From contig DATIYQ010000102.1 of NCBI GenBank assembly GCA_035517515.1, positions 1 through 11,649 of the forward strand: a DNA stretch of 11,649 nucleotides. Direction: 5' to 3'. Under the pieces are notes generated by a model that did no database searches, was not told where the DNA came from, and was given only the letters and a program-made list of their open reading frames with translations. The position numbers and the translations under genes are program-made. This stretch comes from JOPF136 sp035517515. GTDB taxonomy: Bacteria; Acidobacteriota; Terriglobia; Acidiferrales; UBA7541. Within the stretch, counting starts at the first letter, position 1. Every line of letters begins with the position of its first letter. This document shows, in pieces, positions 1 to 6,739 of the stretch.

Positions 1-204
1 CTGGCCACGGGCGTGAAGAGCGGCTATGCCTTCGTGTACACCGCCTCGGCCGCGGTGAGCAACGTGGTTCCGGCATACGAAGTGCGTGCCAACCCCCTCA
101 CCCCGAACCAGACTGGTACCCGTTATTTCTTCACCGACCAGTCAGGCGTGATTCGCTTCAACATCTCCGGGCAGGCGTCGGTTACCGACTCGCCGATTAG
201 CTGA
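1..204 (+). CDS. Type IV pilin-like protein, C-terminal part only (5' end outside window)
   Basis: The frame is open from base 1 and ends at TGA 202-204, giving 67 residues without a start. They align end to end with the C-terminus of the complete pilin at 591-1103, with about 44 of 67 residues identical, including LATGVKSGYAF at the beginning and an FFTD.SGVIR motif near the end. The DNA at the shared beginning is almost identical (bases 4-33 against 901-930). This is therefore a tandem paralogue of the major pilin-like gene: a surface fibre subunit whose N-terminal methylation signal and hydrophobic helix lie upstream of the window. A GTG at 13 is internal, not a start. A strong terminator follows 26 bases after the stop, so the gene is not read through into the next pilin. 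Whether this copy is the major pilin, a minor pilin or a secreted pseudopilin cannot be told from the tail. Confidence 0.85.
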   Translation: MATGVKSGYAFVYTASAAVSNVVPAYEVRANPLTPNQTGTRYFFTDQSGVIRFNISGQASVTDSPIS

Positions 205-230
205 AGCCGGAAGACGGTCTGTGCAGTCAA

Positions 231-260
231 GGGAGGGCGCACCCGCGCCCTCCCTTTTTT
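231..260 (+). terminator. Intrinsic terminator after the first pilin gene
   Basis: A perfect 10-bp inverted repeat, GGGAGGGCGC (231-240) and GCGCCCTCCC (245-254), with a 4-base loop is followed directly by six T (255-260). This is a textbook Rho-independent terminator 26 bases after the stop codon at 204. Confidence 0.93.
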
Positions 261-321
261 ATTTCCTGGATCGCCCACGCCTTCCTGCAACGCAGTTTGA
301 AATTCTCCCGTGCAAGACAAA

Positions 322-445
322 TTGTGACAAACGAACCGTCGTAGGGCGACATAATGTGTCAAGTTGCGACGAGTTTGGACTTCCAGCGCAATCAATTGCA
401 CACCTGCCCCCGCCTTCCTTTGGGGGTTAACGGCTTGTAAACAAG
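322..445 (+). promoter_or_regulatory. Short palindromes upstream of the sigma-54 promoter, possible activator sites
   Basis: Three small palindromes are seen in the 230-base stretch between the terminator and the promoter: TTGT-G-ACAA (322-330), GACA-N5-TGTC (348-360, enclosing ACAT-A-ATGT) and CTTGT-AA-ACAAG (434-445). The first and third share TTGT...ACAA half-sites. Taking a transcription start near 516, their centres lie about 190, 162 and 76 bases upstream, which is where enhancer-binding activators of sigma-54 promoters (NtrC/PilR type) usually bind. A CCCCC/GGGGG hairpin lies at 407-426. I know no matching consensus, so the role is inferred from position and symmetry only. Confidence 0.35.
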
Positions 446-489
446 TGAGATAACGAGCTATTGCCCCTTTCGTGCTGGGCATGTCCTAA

Positions 490-505
490 TGGCACTCGGC
501 GTGCA
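490..505 (+). promoter_or_regulatory. Sigma-54 (-24/-12) promoter for the pilin gene
   Basis: The sequence TGGCAC-N5-GTGCA matches the RpoN consensus TGGCAC-N5-TTGCA at all but one base. The invariant GG (491-492) and GC (503-504) are exactly 10 bases apart, as required. Transcription would start near 515-517, leaving a leader of about 75 bases before the ATG at 591. Pilin genes in Pseudomonas, Geobacter and Myxococcus are known to be driven by sigma-54 with the PilR activator, which makes the match plausible here; no pilR gene is in the window. Confidence 0.75.
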
Positions 506-590
506 CTTTTTCGGTTCGAGGTCAGGGCCTGAGACTTCCATCGGCCCGCACACCAATGCCATGTTTCGCGAACTCTTAAAGGAGAAAACC

Positions 591-1103
591 ATGCCAGGTC
601 GCACGGGTCGGAACTGCGGCCGGGGCCAGGGGCCGCATGGATTTTCGTTGATCGAGCTGCTGATCGTGGTGGCCATCATCCTGGTCATTGTGGCCATTGC
701 CATTCCCAATTTTATGCGTTCGCGCATGGCTGCGAACGAATCTGCCACCGTGCAGAACGTGCGGGCGGTGGTCACCGCCAACGTTGTCTATTCCTCCACC
801 TACGGTATCGGGTACTCCAGTGATCTTCTCAGCCTGGGGCCGAACCCCGGGGGTGGTCCTGCCTCGCCTAGCAACGCCGGGCTCATTGACGATGTGCTCG
901 CCACCGGCGTGAAGAGCGGATATGCCTTCACCTACACGGCCTCGGCCCCGGTTGCCGGAAATTTAATTCCGGCCTACGCGCTGACCGCGGATCCGGTCAC
1001 TCCGGGCTACACCGGGAATCGCCACTTCTTCACCGATGATTCCGGCGTGATTCGCCAGAACCTTTCGGTCACCGCCACGGTATCGGACACGCCGATCGGA
1101 TGA
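591..1103 (+). CDS. pilA: Type IV pilin / GspG-like prepilin with N-methylation signal
   Basis: Subunit of an extracellular or periplasmic type IV filament, processed by prepilin peptidase in the inner membrane. The 170-residue product has a 17-residue basic leader ending in Gly17, then FSLIELLIVVAIILVIVAIA: Phe is residue 1 and Glu residue 5 of the mature protein, the classic class III signal. The hydrophobic helix continues to about residue 40 and runs into PNFMRSRMAANES. The C-terminal domain is small, lacks a Cys pair and carries FFTDDSGVIR near the end. ATG 591 is chosen because it follows AAAGGAG (578-584) at ideal spacing; an in-frame ATG at 489 overlaps the sigma-54 promoter and would put an implausible 51-residue leader before the helix. 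The gene has its own promoter and terminator. It is a paralogue of the truncated gene at 1-204. A T2SS-type major pseudopilin is the alternative, but the PilB/C/M/N/O context favours a pilin. Confidence 0.9.
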   Translation: MPGRTGRNCGRGQGPHGFSLIELLIVVAIILVIVAIAIPNFMRSRMAANESATVQNVRAVVTANVVYSSTYGIGYSSDLLSLGPNPGGGPASPSNAGLIDDVLATGVKSGYAFTYTASAPVAGNLIPAYALTADPVTPGYTGNRHFFTDDSGVIRQNLSVTATVSDTPIG

Positions 1104-1132
1104 GTACATAACGCCTTCTTCTTTGAGTTCCG

Positions 1133-1170
1133 CAAACGCGGCCCCGGTCTCCGGGGCCGCGTTTGTTTTT
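1133..1170 (+). terminator. Intrinsic terminator after the complete pilin gene
   Basis: A perfect 15-bp stem, CAAACGCGGCCCCGG (1133-1147) and its complement (1151-1165), with a 3-base loop, is followed by five T (1166-1170). It begins 29 bases after the pilin stop and should end transcription before the LolA-like gene. Confidence 0.93.
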
Positions 1171-1256
1171 CCCGCCAGGCATGATCCCTTGTGTTCCCCT
1201 CAATCCGCGATCTCCGCCTTTCTCCCTCGTTGCCGCCTGTGTCAGAATCATTCCCG

Positions 1257-1967
1257 ATGCGTTTGCTGGCTTCTCGCTTCCGGCTCCTCATTTCGCTCGT
1301 GGCTCTTGTTCCGGTCATGCTTCGGGTCGCCGCCCCCACGCGCGCGGAGCAGACCGAAACCGCCGTCGCCGGTATTGTCCGTCGCTTGGAGTCCCGCTAC
1401 CGCGGCGCCAGGGCCTTCCGCGCCGCATTTCTCGAGCGGCGCTCGGAGGGCCCGCGCTCCATCCAGGTCGAGTCGGGCACCCTCTACCTTCGGCGGCCGG
1501 GCCTGATGCGCTGGGAGTATGAATCCCCGGAATCAAAGTTGTTCCTGGTGGACGGCAAGTTTGCCTGGTTTTACGTTCCTGCGGACCGCACCGTCACCAA
1601 GGCCCCGGTGCGCGAATCCGACGATGAGCAAATTCCCCTGCTCCTGCTGACGGGAAAGACCAGACTCTCCAAGGTCTGCCGCCGGATTGAGCTGGCCGAC
1701 ATTCACGTCGAAGCCGCCGGCAACACGGCGCTGCGCTGCTTGCCCGCGCGCGGCGCCGAAGAGGACTACCGCGAGGCGTTGTTCGAAGTGGACTCCAGCG
1801 ATCATCTGGTCCGCCTCTTGGTTCGCGAGTCGGGGGACGTCGAGACTGAATTTCGCTTCGGGAACTGGCAGGAGAATCCCATCCTCCCCCCCGGTCTTTT
1901 CCATTTTGCTCCTCCCATCGGGACCACCATCGTGGACGAGCGCACCCTGGTTCGCCCGCCGGACTAG
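1257..1967 (+). CDS. LolA-like periplasmic outer-membrane lipoprotein carrier
   Basis: Predicted to shuttle lipoproteins from the LolCDE release complex in the inner membrane across the periplasm to the outer membrane. The 236-residue product begins MRLLASRFRLLISLVALV, a signal peptide with a likely cleavage after PTRA near residue 29. The LolA fold signature starts at about residue 74: GTLYLRRPGLMRWEY, followed by SPESKLFLVDGKFAWFYVP, matching the family pattern of a Gly-x-Leu strand, RPG.(F/M)RW and a (D/S)G..W.Y segment. Length is typical for LolA (about 200-240). ATG 1257 is chosen because it places the signal peptide at the N-terminus; a GTG at 1191 would put 22 unneeded residues in front. 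There is no strong Shine-Dalgarno sequence. The gene sits between two pilus transcription units, after a strong terminator, and must have its own promoter, which I could not identify. No lolB or lolCDE is nearby. Homology is judged by motif only. Confidence 0.82.
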   Translation: MRLLASRFRLLISLVALVPVMLRVAAPTRAEQTETAVAGIVRRLESRYRGARAFRAAFLERRSEGPRSIQVESGTLYLRRPGLMRWEYESPESKLFLVDGKFAWFYVPADRTVTKAPVRESDDEQIPLLLLTGKTRLSKVCRRIELADIHVEAAGNTALRCLPARGAEEDYREALFEVDSSDHLVRLLVRESGDVETEFRFGNWQENPILPPGLFHFAPPIGTTIVDERTLVRPPD

Positions 1968-2248
1968 TCTGCAATTCTTGTCACTGCAGCGACAGGCCTC
2001 CTGGAACGCCCTGATTCGCCCCCGGCCGGTCGCGCGGAGGAGCAGCGATTCGCCGTCCGGTTCGCGTCCCGCATCCCCACTACGAAAGCTAGCCGCCGTG
2101 CTGCCTTTTTCCGCTCCGGCGCGTCGAAATCCTTGGAGCGGGCCTGGGACCGCTTTCAGCGGTGTGAATGGAATGTTTACACCTCGGCGGAGGCGGGGTT
2201 GGGCGGTGCCCGGCGGGATGTTAGACTGGCTTGGAAGCCCAAATCGTC
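1968..2248 (+). promoter_or_regulatory. Non-coding leader region before pilC with overlapping inverted repeats
   Basis: No convincing gene lies in these 281 bases, and no T-tract terminator follows the LolA gene. The downstream half is rich in inverted repeats: CCGCTCC (2111-2117) with GGAGCGG (2135-2141); ACCGCT (2149-2154) with AGCGGT (2158-2163); and GGTGTGAA (2161-2168) with TTTACACC (2176-2183, one G-T pair). The last two share bases 2161-2163 and cannot form at once. The region probably holds the promoter of the pilC operon; no clear -35/-10 or -24/-12 match was found. Confidence 0.45.
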
Positions 2249-3466
2249 ATGCCGGAATTCATCTGCAAGGTGGCCGACGCCTCAGGCCGCGTGTACGAAG
2301 AACGGGAAGCGGCCGAGTCCGAGCAAGAGGCGCGCCGCAAGCTCGGGGAACGCGGCCTGCTGGTGTATACCGTTTCCTCGGGCGGCAGCCTGGTGGCCCA
2401 GGTGGTGCCGGCCCTGCGCGGCGGACGCCGCCGCACGATCTCCGGCTCCGACTTTCTGATCTTTAACCAGCAATTTGTCACCCTGGTTCGCGCCGGTTTG
2501 CCCATCCTCAAGGCTCTGGATCTGCTCGCGGAGCGTGCCGGCGTCGAGCGCCTGCGGCCCATTCTCCGCGCGGTCCGCGACCGGGTCAAAGAGGGAGCTA
2601 CGCTTTCCGAAGCCTTCGAGCAGCAGGGCAGTTTCGATCGCGTCTACACCACCTCCTTGCTCGCCGGAGAGCGCAGTGGAAACCTGGCCGGTGTGCTCGA
2701 GTCCTACATCGGCTATCAAAAGGTCACCTCGGGATTCCGCAAGCGTTTGCTGGCCGCGCTGGTGTATCCGGCCATCCTGGTTACCGCCGCGGCCGCGATT
2801 CTCACCTACGTGACCACGTTTGTGATTCCGCGCTTTGCCCAGTTGTATTCCGAGCTGGAAGTGGATCTTCCCACCATCACCGTGGTGGTCACCCGGCTGG
2901 CCACCGACTATCGCTGGGAAGTGCTGGGCGCCCTGGCTCTCTTGGTTATTCTGATCATCTTTGCCGCTCTCTGGTCGCGCACCGATCGCGGCGGGTACGT
3001 GGTCGACCGGCTCACTCTCCGCCTGCCGGTGGTGGGGAACATCTGGATCAAGTTTCAGGTGGCCCAGTTGTGCCGCACCCTGGCCACTTTGCTTCTGGGC
3101 GGCATCCCACTGGTCAGCGCCCTGCAAACCGCGGCCGGCGCCGTGCGCAGCCGGCTGTTCAGCGAGGCCCTGGGTACTGCCGAAGAAAGCGTACGGCAGG
3201 GCCAGCCGCTGTCTGCCGCGCTCGCCGGAACCAGAATTCTTCCGGCCATGGCTCTTGAAATGGTCGAAGTTGGCGAGGCCAGCGGTTCGCTGGCCCACAT
3301 GCTCGGCAGCGTCGCCGACTTTTATGAAGAAGAGGTCAACACCCGCCTTTCTGCTTTGGTCGCGGTGATTGAGCCGGCCATTCTCATCTTCATGGCGGCT
3401 GTGGTATTGATTATTCTTCTGGCTCTTTATCTGCCCATTTTCTCGATTGGAGCGAATGTCCACTAG
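2249..3466 (+). CDS. pilC: Type IV pilus / type II secretion inner-membrane platform protein PilC/GspF
   Basis: Integral membrane platform that couples the assembly ATPase to pilin polymerisation. The 405-residue length is that of the family. It contains two copies of the T2SSF domain, each starting with a Q(F/L).(R)TLA/LVRAG-type helix: NQQFVTLVRAGLPILKALD near residue 72 and QLCRTLATLLLGGIPLVSAL near residue 273, each followed by a GE.SG(N/S)L motif (GERSGNL, GEASGSL). Membrane segments are at about residues 171-193, 223-245 and 375-397; the last sits in IEPAILIFMAAVVLIILLAL, typical of the family's C-terminus. ATG 2249 is preceded by GGAAG (2233-2237) and gives the usual MPEF.C...G start; a TTG at 2231 only adds six residues. 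The stop is six bases before the GTG of the ATPase gene, so the two are probably translated from one message. A GspF label would fit equally well on sequence alone. Confidence 0.95.
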   Translation: MPEFICKVADASGRVYEEREAAESEQEARRKLGERGLLVYTVSSGGSLVAQVVPALRGGRRRTISGSDFLIFNQQFVTLVRAGLPILKALDLLAERAGVERLRPILRAVRDRVKEGATLSEAFEQQGSFDRVYTTSLLAGERSGNLAGVLESYIGYQKVTSGFRKRLLAALVYPAILVTAAAAILTYVTTFVIPRFAQLYSELEVDLPTITVVVTRLATDYRWEVLGALALLVILIIFAALWSRTDRGGYVVDRLTLRLPVVGNIWIKFQVAQLCRTLATLLLGGIPLVSALQTAAGAVRSRLFSEALGTAEESVRQGQPLSAALAGTRILPAMALEMVEVGEASGSLAHMLGSVADFYEEEVNTRLSALVAVIEPAILIFMAAVVLIILLALYLPIFSIGANVH

Positions 3467-3472
3467 GCCGAA

Positions 3473-5101
3473 GTGAGCGCGACGGATCAAAACCCGAAGG
3501 CTCCCCTGGTCGTCTCCGAGGAGCAGGACCGCGAGCGCACCATGCGCCTGGCGGAACGCTACCGCTGTCCCTTGGTGGACTTGCGCGAGCAGCGCATCGA
3601 CCCCGAGCTGTTCCGCTCCATCCCCGCGGAGCTGATGTTCCGCTACAACTTCGTTCCTCTGGAGTCCCACAACAGTTCCCTGGTGGTCGCCGTGGCCGAC
3701 CCCAGCCAGCTCCTGCAGATCGATGAGCTCTCCCTGCTGCTGGGCCGCACGCTGGTGGTGAAGGTGGCCACCGCCGGCCAGATCAGCGATTTGCTGAAGC
3801 GCACCGAGCAGTCCCAGCGCGTGCTCGAACAGGCCACCGAAGGCTTCACCCTCCAGGTTGTTCGCGACGAAGAGGGGGAAGAGAACATCTCCGTGGACCG
3901 CATGACCCAGGACTCGGAAGTGAGTCCCGTGGTCCGCCTGGTGGATACCGTCATCTTTACCGCGCTGGAGCGCCGCGCCAGCGACATTCACATCGAGACC
4001 CGCGACACCGAGGTGGTGGTCAAGTACCGCATCGACGGCATCCTGGTCTACGCCATGCCCCCCATCGCCAAGGAGTGGCACACCACCATCATCAGCCGCA
4101 TCAAGGTGATGAGCGAGCTGGATATCGCGGAGCGCCGCGTGCCCCAGGACGGCCGCTTCCGCGTGCGCTACAAGGGACGCCACATCGACTTCCGTGTTTC
4201 CATTATGCCCTCCATTCACGGGGAAGACGCTGTGCTCCGCGTCCTCGACAAGGAAACCCTCAGCGAGAAATTCCGCAACCTCACCCTCGATGTGGTCGGC
4301 TTCGGTGAAGAGGACCTGCACAAGTTTCGCCGCTATATTCGCGAGCCCTACGGCATGGTGCTGGTCACCGGCCCCACCGGCTCCGGAAAAACCACCACCC
4401 TCTACGCCGCGGTCAACGAAATCAAGACTGACGAAGACAAGATCGTCACCATTGAAGACCCCGTCGAATACCAGCTCCGCGGCATCACCCAGATTCCCGT
4501 GAATGAAAAGAAAGGGCTCACCTTTGCCCGCGGCCTGCGCTCCATCCTCCGTCACGACCCCGACAAAATCATGGTCGGCGAAATCCGCGACATGGAGACC
4601 GCGCAAATCGCCATCCAGTCCGCGCTCACCGGTCACCTCGTCTTCACCACCGTGCACGCCAACAACGTGGTGGACGTCATCGGCCGCTTCATCAACATGG
4701 GCGTGGAACCCTACAATTTTGTCTCCGCCCTCAATTGCATCCTGGCCCAGCGCCTGGTGCGCCTGCTTTGCGAGGGCTGCAAGCGCCCGGTGCGTCCAGG
4801 CGCCGAAGTGTACGAAGAGAATGCTCTGGACCCGCAGGCCTGGAAGGATGTGATTTTCTACGAAGGCCCCGGCTGCCTGGAATGTTCCGGCACCGGATTC
4901 CGCGGGCGCACTGCCATCCACGAACTGCTCGATCTCTCCGATCATATCCGCGAAATGATTGTGGACCGCAGGCCCACCAGCGAAATCAAGCGCGCCGCGC
5001 GCGACGAAGGCATGACCTTCCTGCGCGGTTCCGCCCTCTCCCGGGTCCGGCAGGGCCTCACCACCCTGCGCGAGATCAACAAGGTGACCTTCATTGAGTA
5101 G
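3473..5101 (+). CDS. pilB: Type IV pilus assembly ATPase PilB / type II secretion ATPase GspE
   Basis: Cytoplasmic hexameric ATPase that powers pilus extension or pseudopilus assembly. The 542-residue protein has an N-terminal T2SSE-N (MshEN-like) domain over about residues 25-130, then the catalytic domain. Walker A GPTGSGKT is at 300-307, an Asp-box-type segment around 322-335 (VTIEDPVEYQL), Walker B IMVGEIRD at 366-373 and the His box in LTGHLVFTTVHANN just after 385. A zinc-binding tetracysteine motif is complete: C433-x2-C436 and C468-x2-C471, which separates assembly ATPases of the PilB/GspE type from the retraction ATPase PilT. GTG 3473 is chosen because it lies six bases after the pilC stop; ATG 3542 (Met24) is an alternative that would still keep the N domain. 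The stop codon overlaps the TTG start of the PilM-like gene by eight bases, indicating coupled translation. Confidence 0.96.
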   Translation: MSATDQNPKAPLVVSEEQDRERTMRLAERYRCPLVDLREQRIDPELFRSIPAELMFRYNFVPLESHNSSLVVAVADPSQLLQIDELSLLLGRTLVVKVATAGQISDLLKRTEQSQRVLEQATEGFTLQVVRDEEGEENISVDRMTQDSEVSPVVRLVDTVIFTALERRASDIHIETRDTEVVVKYRIDGILVYAMPPIAKEWHTTIISRIKVMSELDIAERRVPQDGRFRVRYKGRHIDFRVSIMPSIHGEDAVLRVLDKETLSEKFRNLTLDVVGFGEEDLHKFRRYIREPYGMVLVTGPTGSGKTTTLYAAVNEIKTDEDKIVTIEDPVEYQLRGITQIPVNEKKGLTFARGLRSILRHDPDKIMVGEIRDMETAQIAIQSALTGHLVFTTVHANNVVDVIGRFINMGVEPYNFVSALNCILAQRLVRLLCEGCKRPVRPGAEVYEENALDPQAWKDVIFYEGPGCLECSGTGFRGRTAIHELLDLSDHIREMIVDRRPTSEIKRAARDEGMTFLRGSALSRVRQGLTTLREINKVTFIE

Positions 5102-6089
5102 CCGGGCCACCGCGCGCACCGCCTCGGTTTCCCCGGGGATCTTCGCCCGTTTCCGGCGCTGGCTCAATCAGCCGCCCGCTCCCCATCTGGTGTGCGAATT
5201 CAGCGCCGAAGGCGTCTCCGCTGCGCGCACCGCGGGGGGCGGACGCCGCGCGTTTGAGAGTCACGCTTTCGAGCCCCTGCCCGAAGGCGCGCTGGTTCCC
5301 TCGCCGGTCGATTTGAACCTGGTTGAGGCGGGCGCCGTCGCCGGCGCGCTCGGGCGTGTCCTTTCCCGCGTCAACGCTCACGGCACCGAGGTGGCCCTCA
5401 TCATTCCCGACCAGGCCGTGCGCGTCTTTCTGCTCCAATTCGAGGCTTTCCCCCGCCGCGCCGAAGAGGCGGTGCCTTTGCTCCGTTTCCGCTTGCGCAA
5501 AAGCGTGCCCTTTGATTCCGAGGATTCCTGCGTGTCTTATTCCATACAGCCTGCCGGGCCGCCGGGGGCCGCCGCCGGAACCGTGCACATCCTGGCGGCC
5601 ATTGCCCAGCGCCGCATCATCCGGCAATACGAAGACCTGCTCGAGGCCCGCCAGAAACGCGCGGCCGTGGTGATCAGTTCTACGCTGGCGGCTCTTCCCC
5701 TGGTTGACGACCGCAGGCCCACCCTCCTGGCGCGGCAGGCCGGGAACACCTGGACCACGCTGATCGCCAGCAACGGAGCTTTGGCCGTCTATCGCTGCAC
5801 GCAGATGCCCGCGGCCGCCGATTCCCTCGCCGCGCAGAGCCTGCTGGACGAAATTTATCCCGCCGCCGCCTATTTTCAGGACACGTGGAACGAAAGCGTG
5901 GCCGAGGTGCGTCTGGCCGGCTTCGGCGCGCATGCGGAAGAATTTCGCGCGCCGCTGGAAGCCGAGTTGAAGTGCAGCGTCTCGCCCGTGGTGGCCTCCG
6001 CGGCCCTGGAAGAGCGCTTGGCGGGCGAGGCCCGCGCCCAGGTGGATCTCCGCATGGATGCTCTCGTCGGCTGGATGCTGGCGGACTGA
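5094..6089 (+). CDS. pilM: PilM-like pilus assembly protein (diverged actin-like fold)
   Basis: Expected to be the cytoplasmic member of the alignment complex that binds the N-terminal tail of PilN and links the ATPase to the inner membrane. The 331-residue product is soluble, without a signal peptide or membrane segment. Recognisable PilM features are the first strand region LVCEFSAEGVSAAR (residues 32-45), VALIIPDQAVRVFLL, and RFRLRKSVPFDSEDSCVSYS near 127-146. In usual PilM proteins the first strand reads like GIDIGSSSIK; here the Asp is replaced by Glu35 and the Gly-Ser phosphate loop is missing, so nucleotide binding is doubtful. TTG 5094 overlaps the end of pilB by eight bases; the ribosome would use the AAGGTGA-like stretch at 5081-5087. 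The gene order pilB-M-N-O supports the assignment more strongly than the sequence alone. A GspL-type role is the alternative. Confidence 0.8.
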   Translation: MSSRATARTASVSPGIFARFRRWLNQPPAPHLVCEFSAEGVSAARTAGGGRRAFESHAFEPLPEGALVPSPVDLNLVEAGAVAGALGRVLSRVNAHGTEVALIIPDQAVRVFLLQFEAFPRRAEEAVPLLRFRLRKSVPFDSEDSCVSYSIQPAGPPGAAAGTVHILAAIAQRRIIRQYEDLLEARQKRAAVVISSTLAALPLVDDRRPTLLARQAGNTWTTLIASNGALAVYRCTQMPAAADSLAAQSLLDEIYPAAAYFQDTWNESVAEVRLAGFGAHAEEFRAPLEAELKCSVSPVVASAALEERLAGEARAQVDLRMDALVGWMLAD

Positions 6090-6124
6090 CCGGCGCAGGC
6101 GCTGCTGCGCAGAACAGGAGCAGG

Positions 6125-6739
6125 ATCATTCGCACACGGCTGAACCTGGCCACCGCGCCGCTCGAAAATAGCCGACGGTTTTTGCTCGCCGCCGTGGCCG
6201 TCGGCCTGCCCGCGCTGGTTCTCTGTTTCGCCCTGTCCCTGAAGGTCGTTCGCGACCGCGGAGCTTCTGGCGAGCGCCGGATGGAAGCGGATCGGCTGGA
6301 AAAACAGATCGCCGGCTACCGCGCGCAGCGCGCCGAACTCGAACTCTTCTTTGCGGACCCGGCCACCCGCCTGCTCACCCAGCGCGCCGCCTTCCTCAAT
6401 GCCATCATTGACCAGCGCAGTTTTCCCTGGACCGATCTGTTCGTGGACCTCGAGAAGCGCTTGCCCGGCGGCGTGCACATCTTGTCCCTGACCCCTACCC
6501 TGGTGGAGAGCCGCGTGGAAGTGAAGATGCGCGTGGGCGCCCTGAGTGATAAGAGCAAGCTTGAGTTTCTCAAATCCCTGGAGAATGCTCCCGAGTTCTC
6601 GCATCTCGAATTGCTCACCGAGGCGCGTTCTTCCAAAAACGATGCCCGCGACGTGGTCCTGCTGGACCTGACCGCGCAGTACCGTCCCGTGGCACAGGCT
6701 CCCGCGGGCAAAAATGCGGAGCACCGGGGAGAGGAATAA
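6125..6739 (+). CDS. pilN: PilN-like alignment-complex protein, apparent non-AUG start
   Basis: Bitopic inner-membrane protein pairing with PilO. The protein sequence begins (I)IRTRLNLATAPLENSRRFLL, the conserved PilN N-terminal tail that docks into PilM, followed by one membrane segment at about residues 19-40, a short coiled-coil region and a C-terminal ferredoxin-like domain (LPGGVHILSLTPT..ESRVEVKMRVGA). No ATG, GTG or TTG exists between the pilM stop and this tail. AGGAG (6116-6120) precedes ATC 6125 by four bases and ATT 6128 by seven, so the start is probably AUC or AUU; family members commonly start M-I-R, which fits ATC 6125 in place of ATG. A CTG at 6086 overlapping the pilM stop is another option. 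The product is about 204 residues, normal for PilN. TAA overlaps the ATG of the next gene by one base (TAATG). Confidence 0.82.
   Translation: MIRTRLNLATAPLENSRRFLLAAVAVGLPALVLCFALSLKVVRDRGASGERRMEADRLEKQIAGYRAQRAELELFFADPATRLLTQRAAFLNAIIDQRSFPWTDLFVDLEKRLPGGVHILSLTPTLVESRVEVKMRVGALSDKSKLEFLKSLENAPEFSHLELLTEARSSKNDARDVVLLDLTAQYRPVAQAPAGKNAEHRGEE

Noticed and set aside
390..402. IHF-like site AATCAA-N4 between the palindromes and the sigma-54 promoter
   Set aside because: Only the left half matches the WATCAANNNNTTR consensus; the right half reads ACA.
489..590. Longer pilin starting at ATG 489
   Set aside because: The extra 34 codons overlap the sigma-54 promoter, have no Shine-Dalgarno sequence, and would put 51 residues before the pilin helix; ATG 591 has AAAGGAG at ideal distance.
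1191..1256. GTG 1191 as start of the LolA-like gene
   Set aside because: It adds 22 residues in front of a good signal peptide; ATG 1257 starts exactly at its basic n-region.
1687..2466. 259-codon + strand frame spanning the end of the LolA gene, the gap and the start of pilC
   Set aside because: It overlaps two real genes in another frame and its product is Arg/Pro/Ser-rich with no domain.
2282..5167. 961-codon open frame on the - strand covering pilC and pilB
   Set aside because: It mirrors two unmistakable + strand genes with all their motifs. Its product is a His/Gly/Ala/Asp-rich string with no recognisable domain, as expected from the complement of GC-rich codons.
5885..6124. Longer pilN starting at GTG 5885 inside pilM
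   Set aside because: The extra 80 residues are Arg/Gly-rich out-of-frame translation of pilM and do not resemble PilN.
6690..6710. Second sigma-54 promoter at TGGCAC near the end of pilN
   Set aside because: The -12 element is missing at the required spacing and the site lies inside a coding region.
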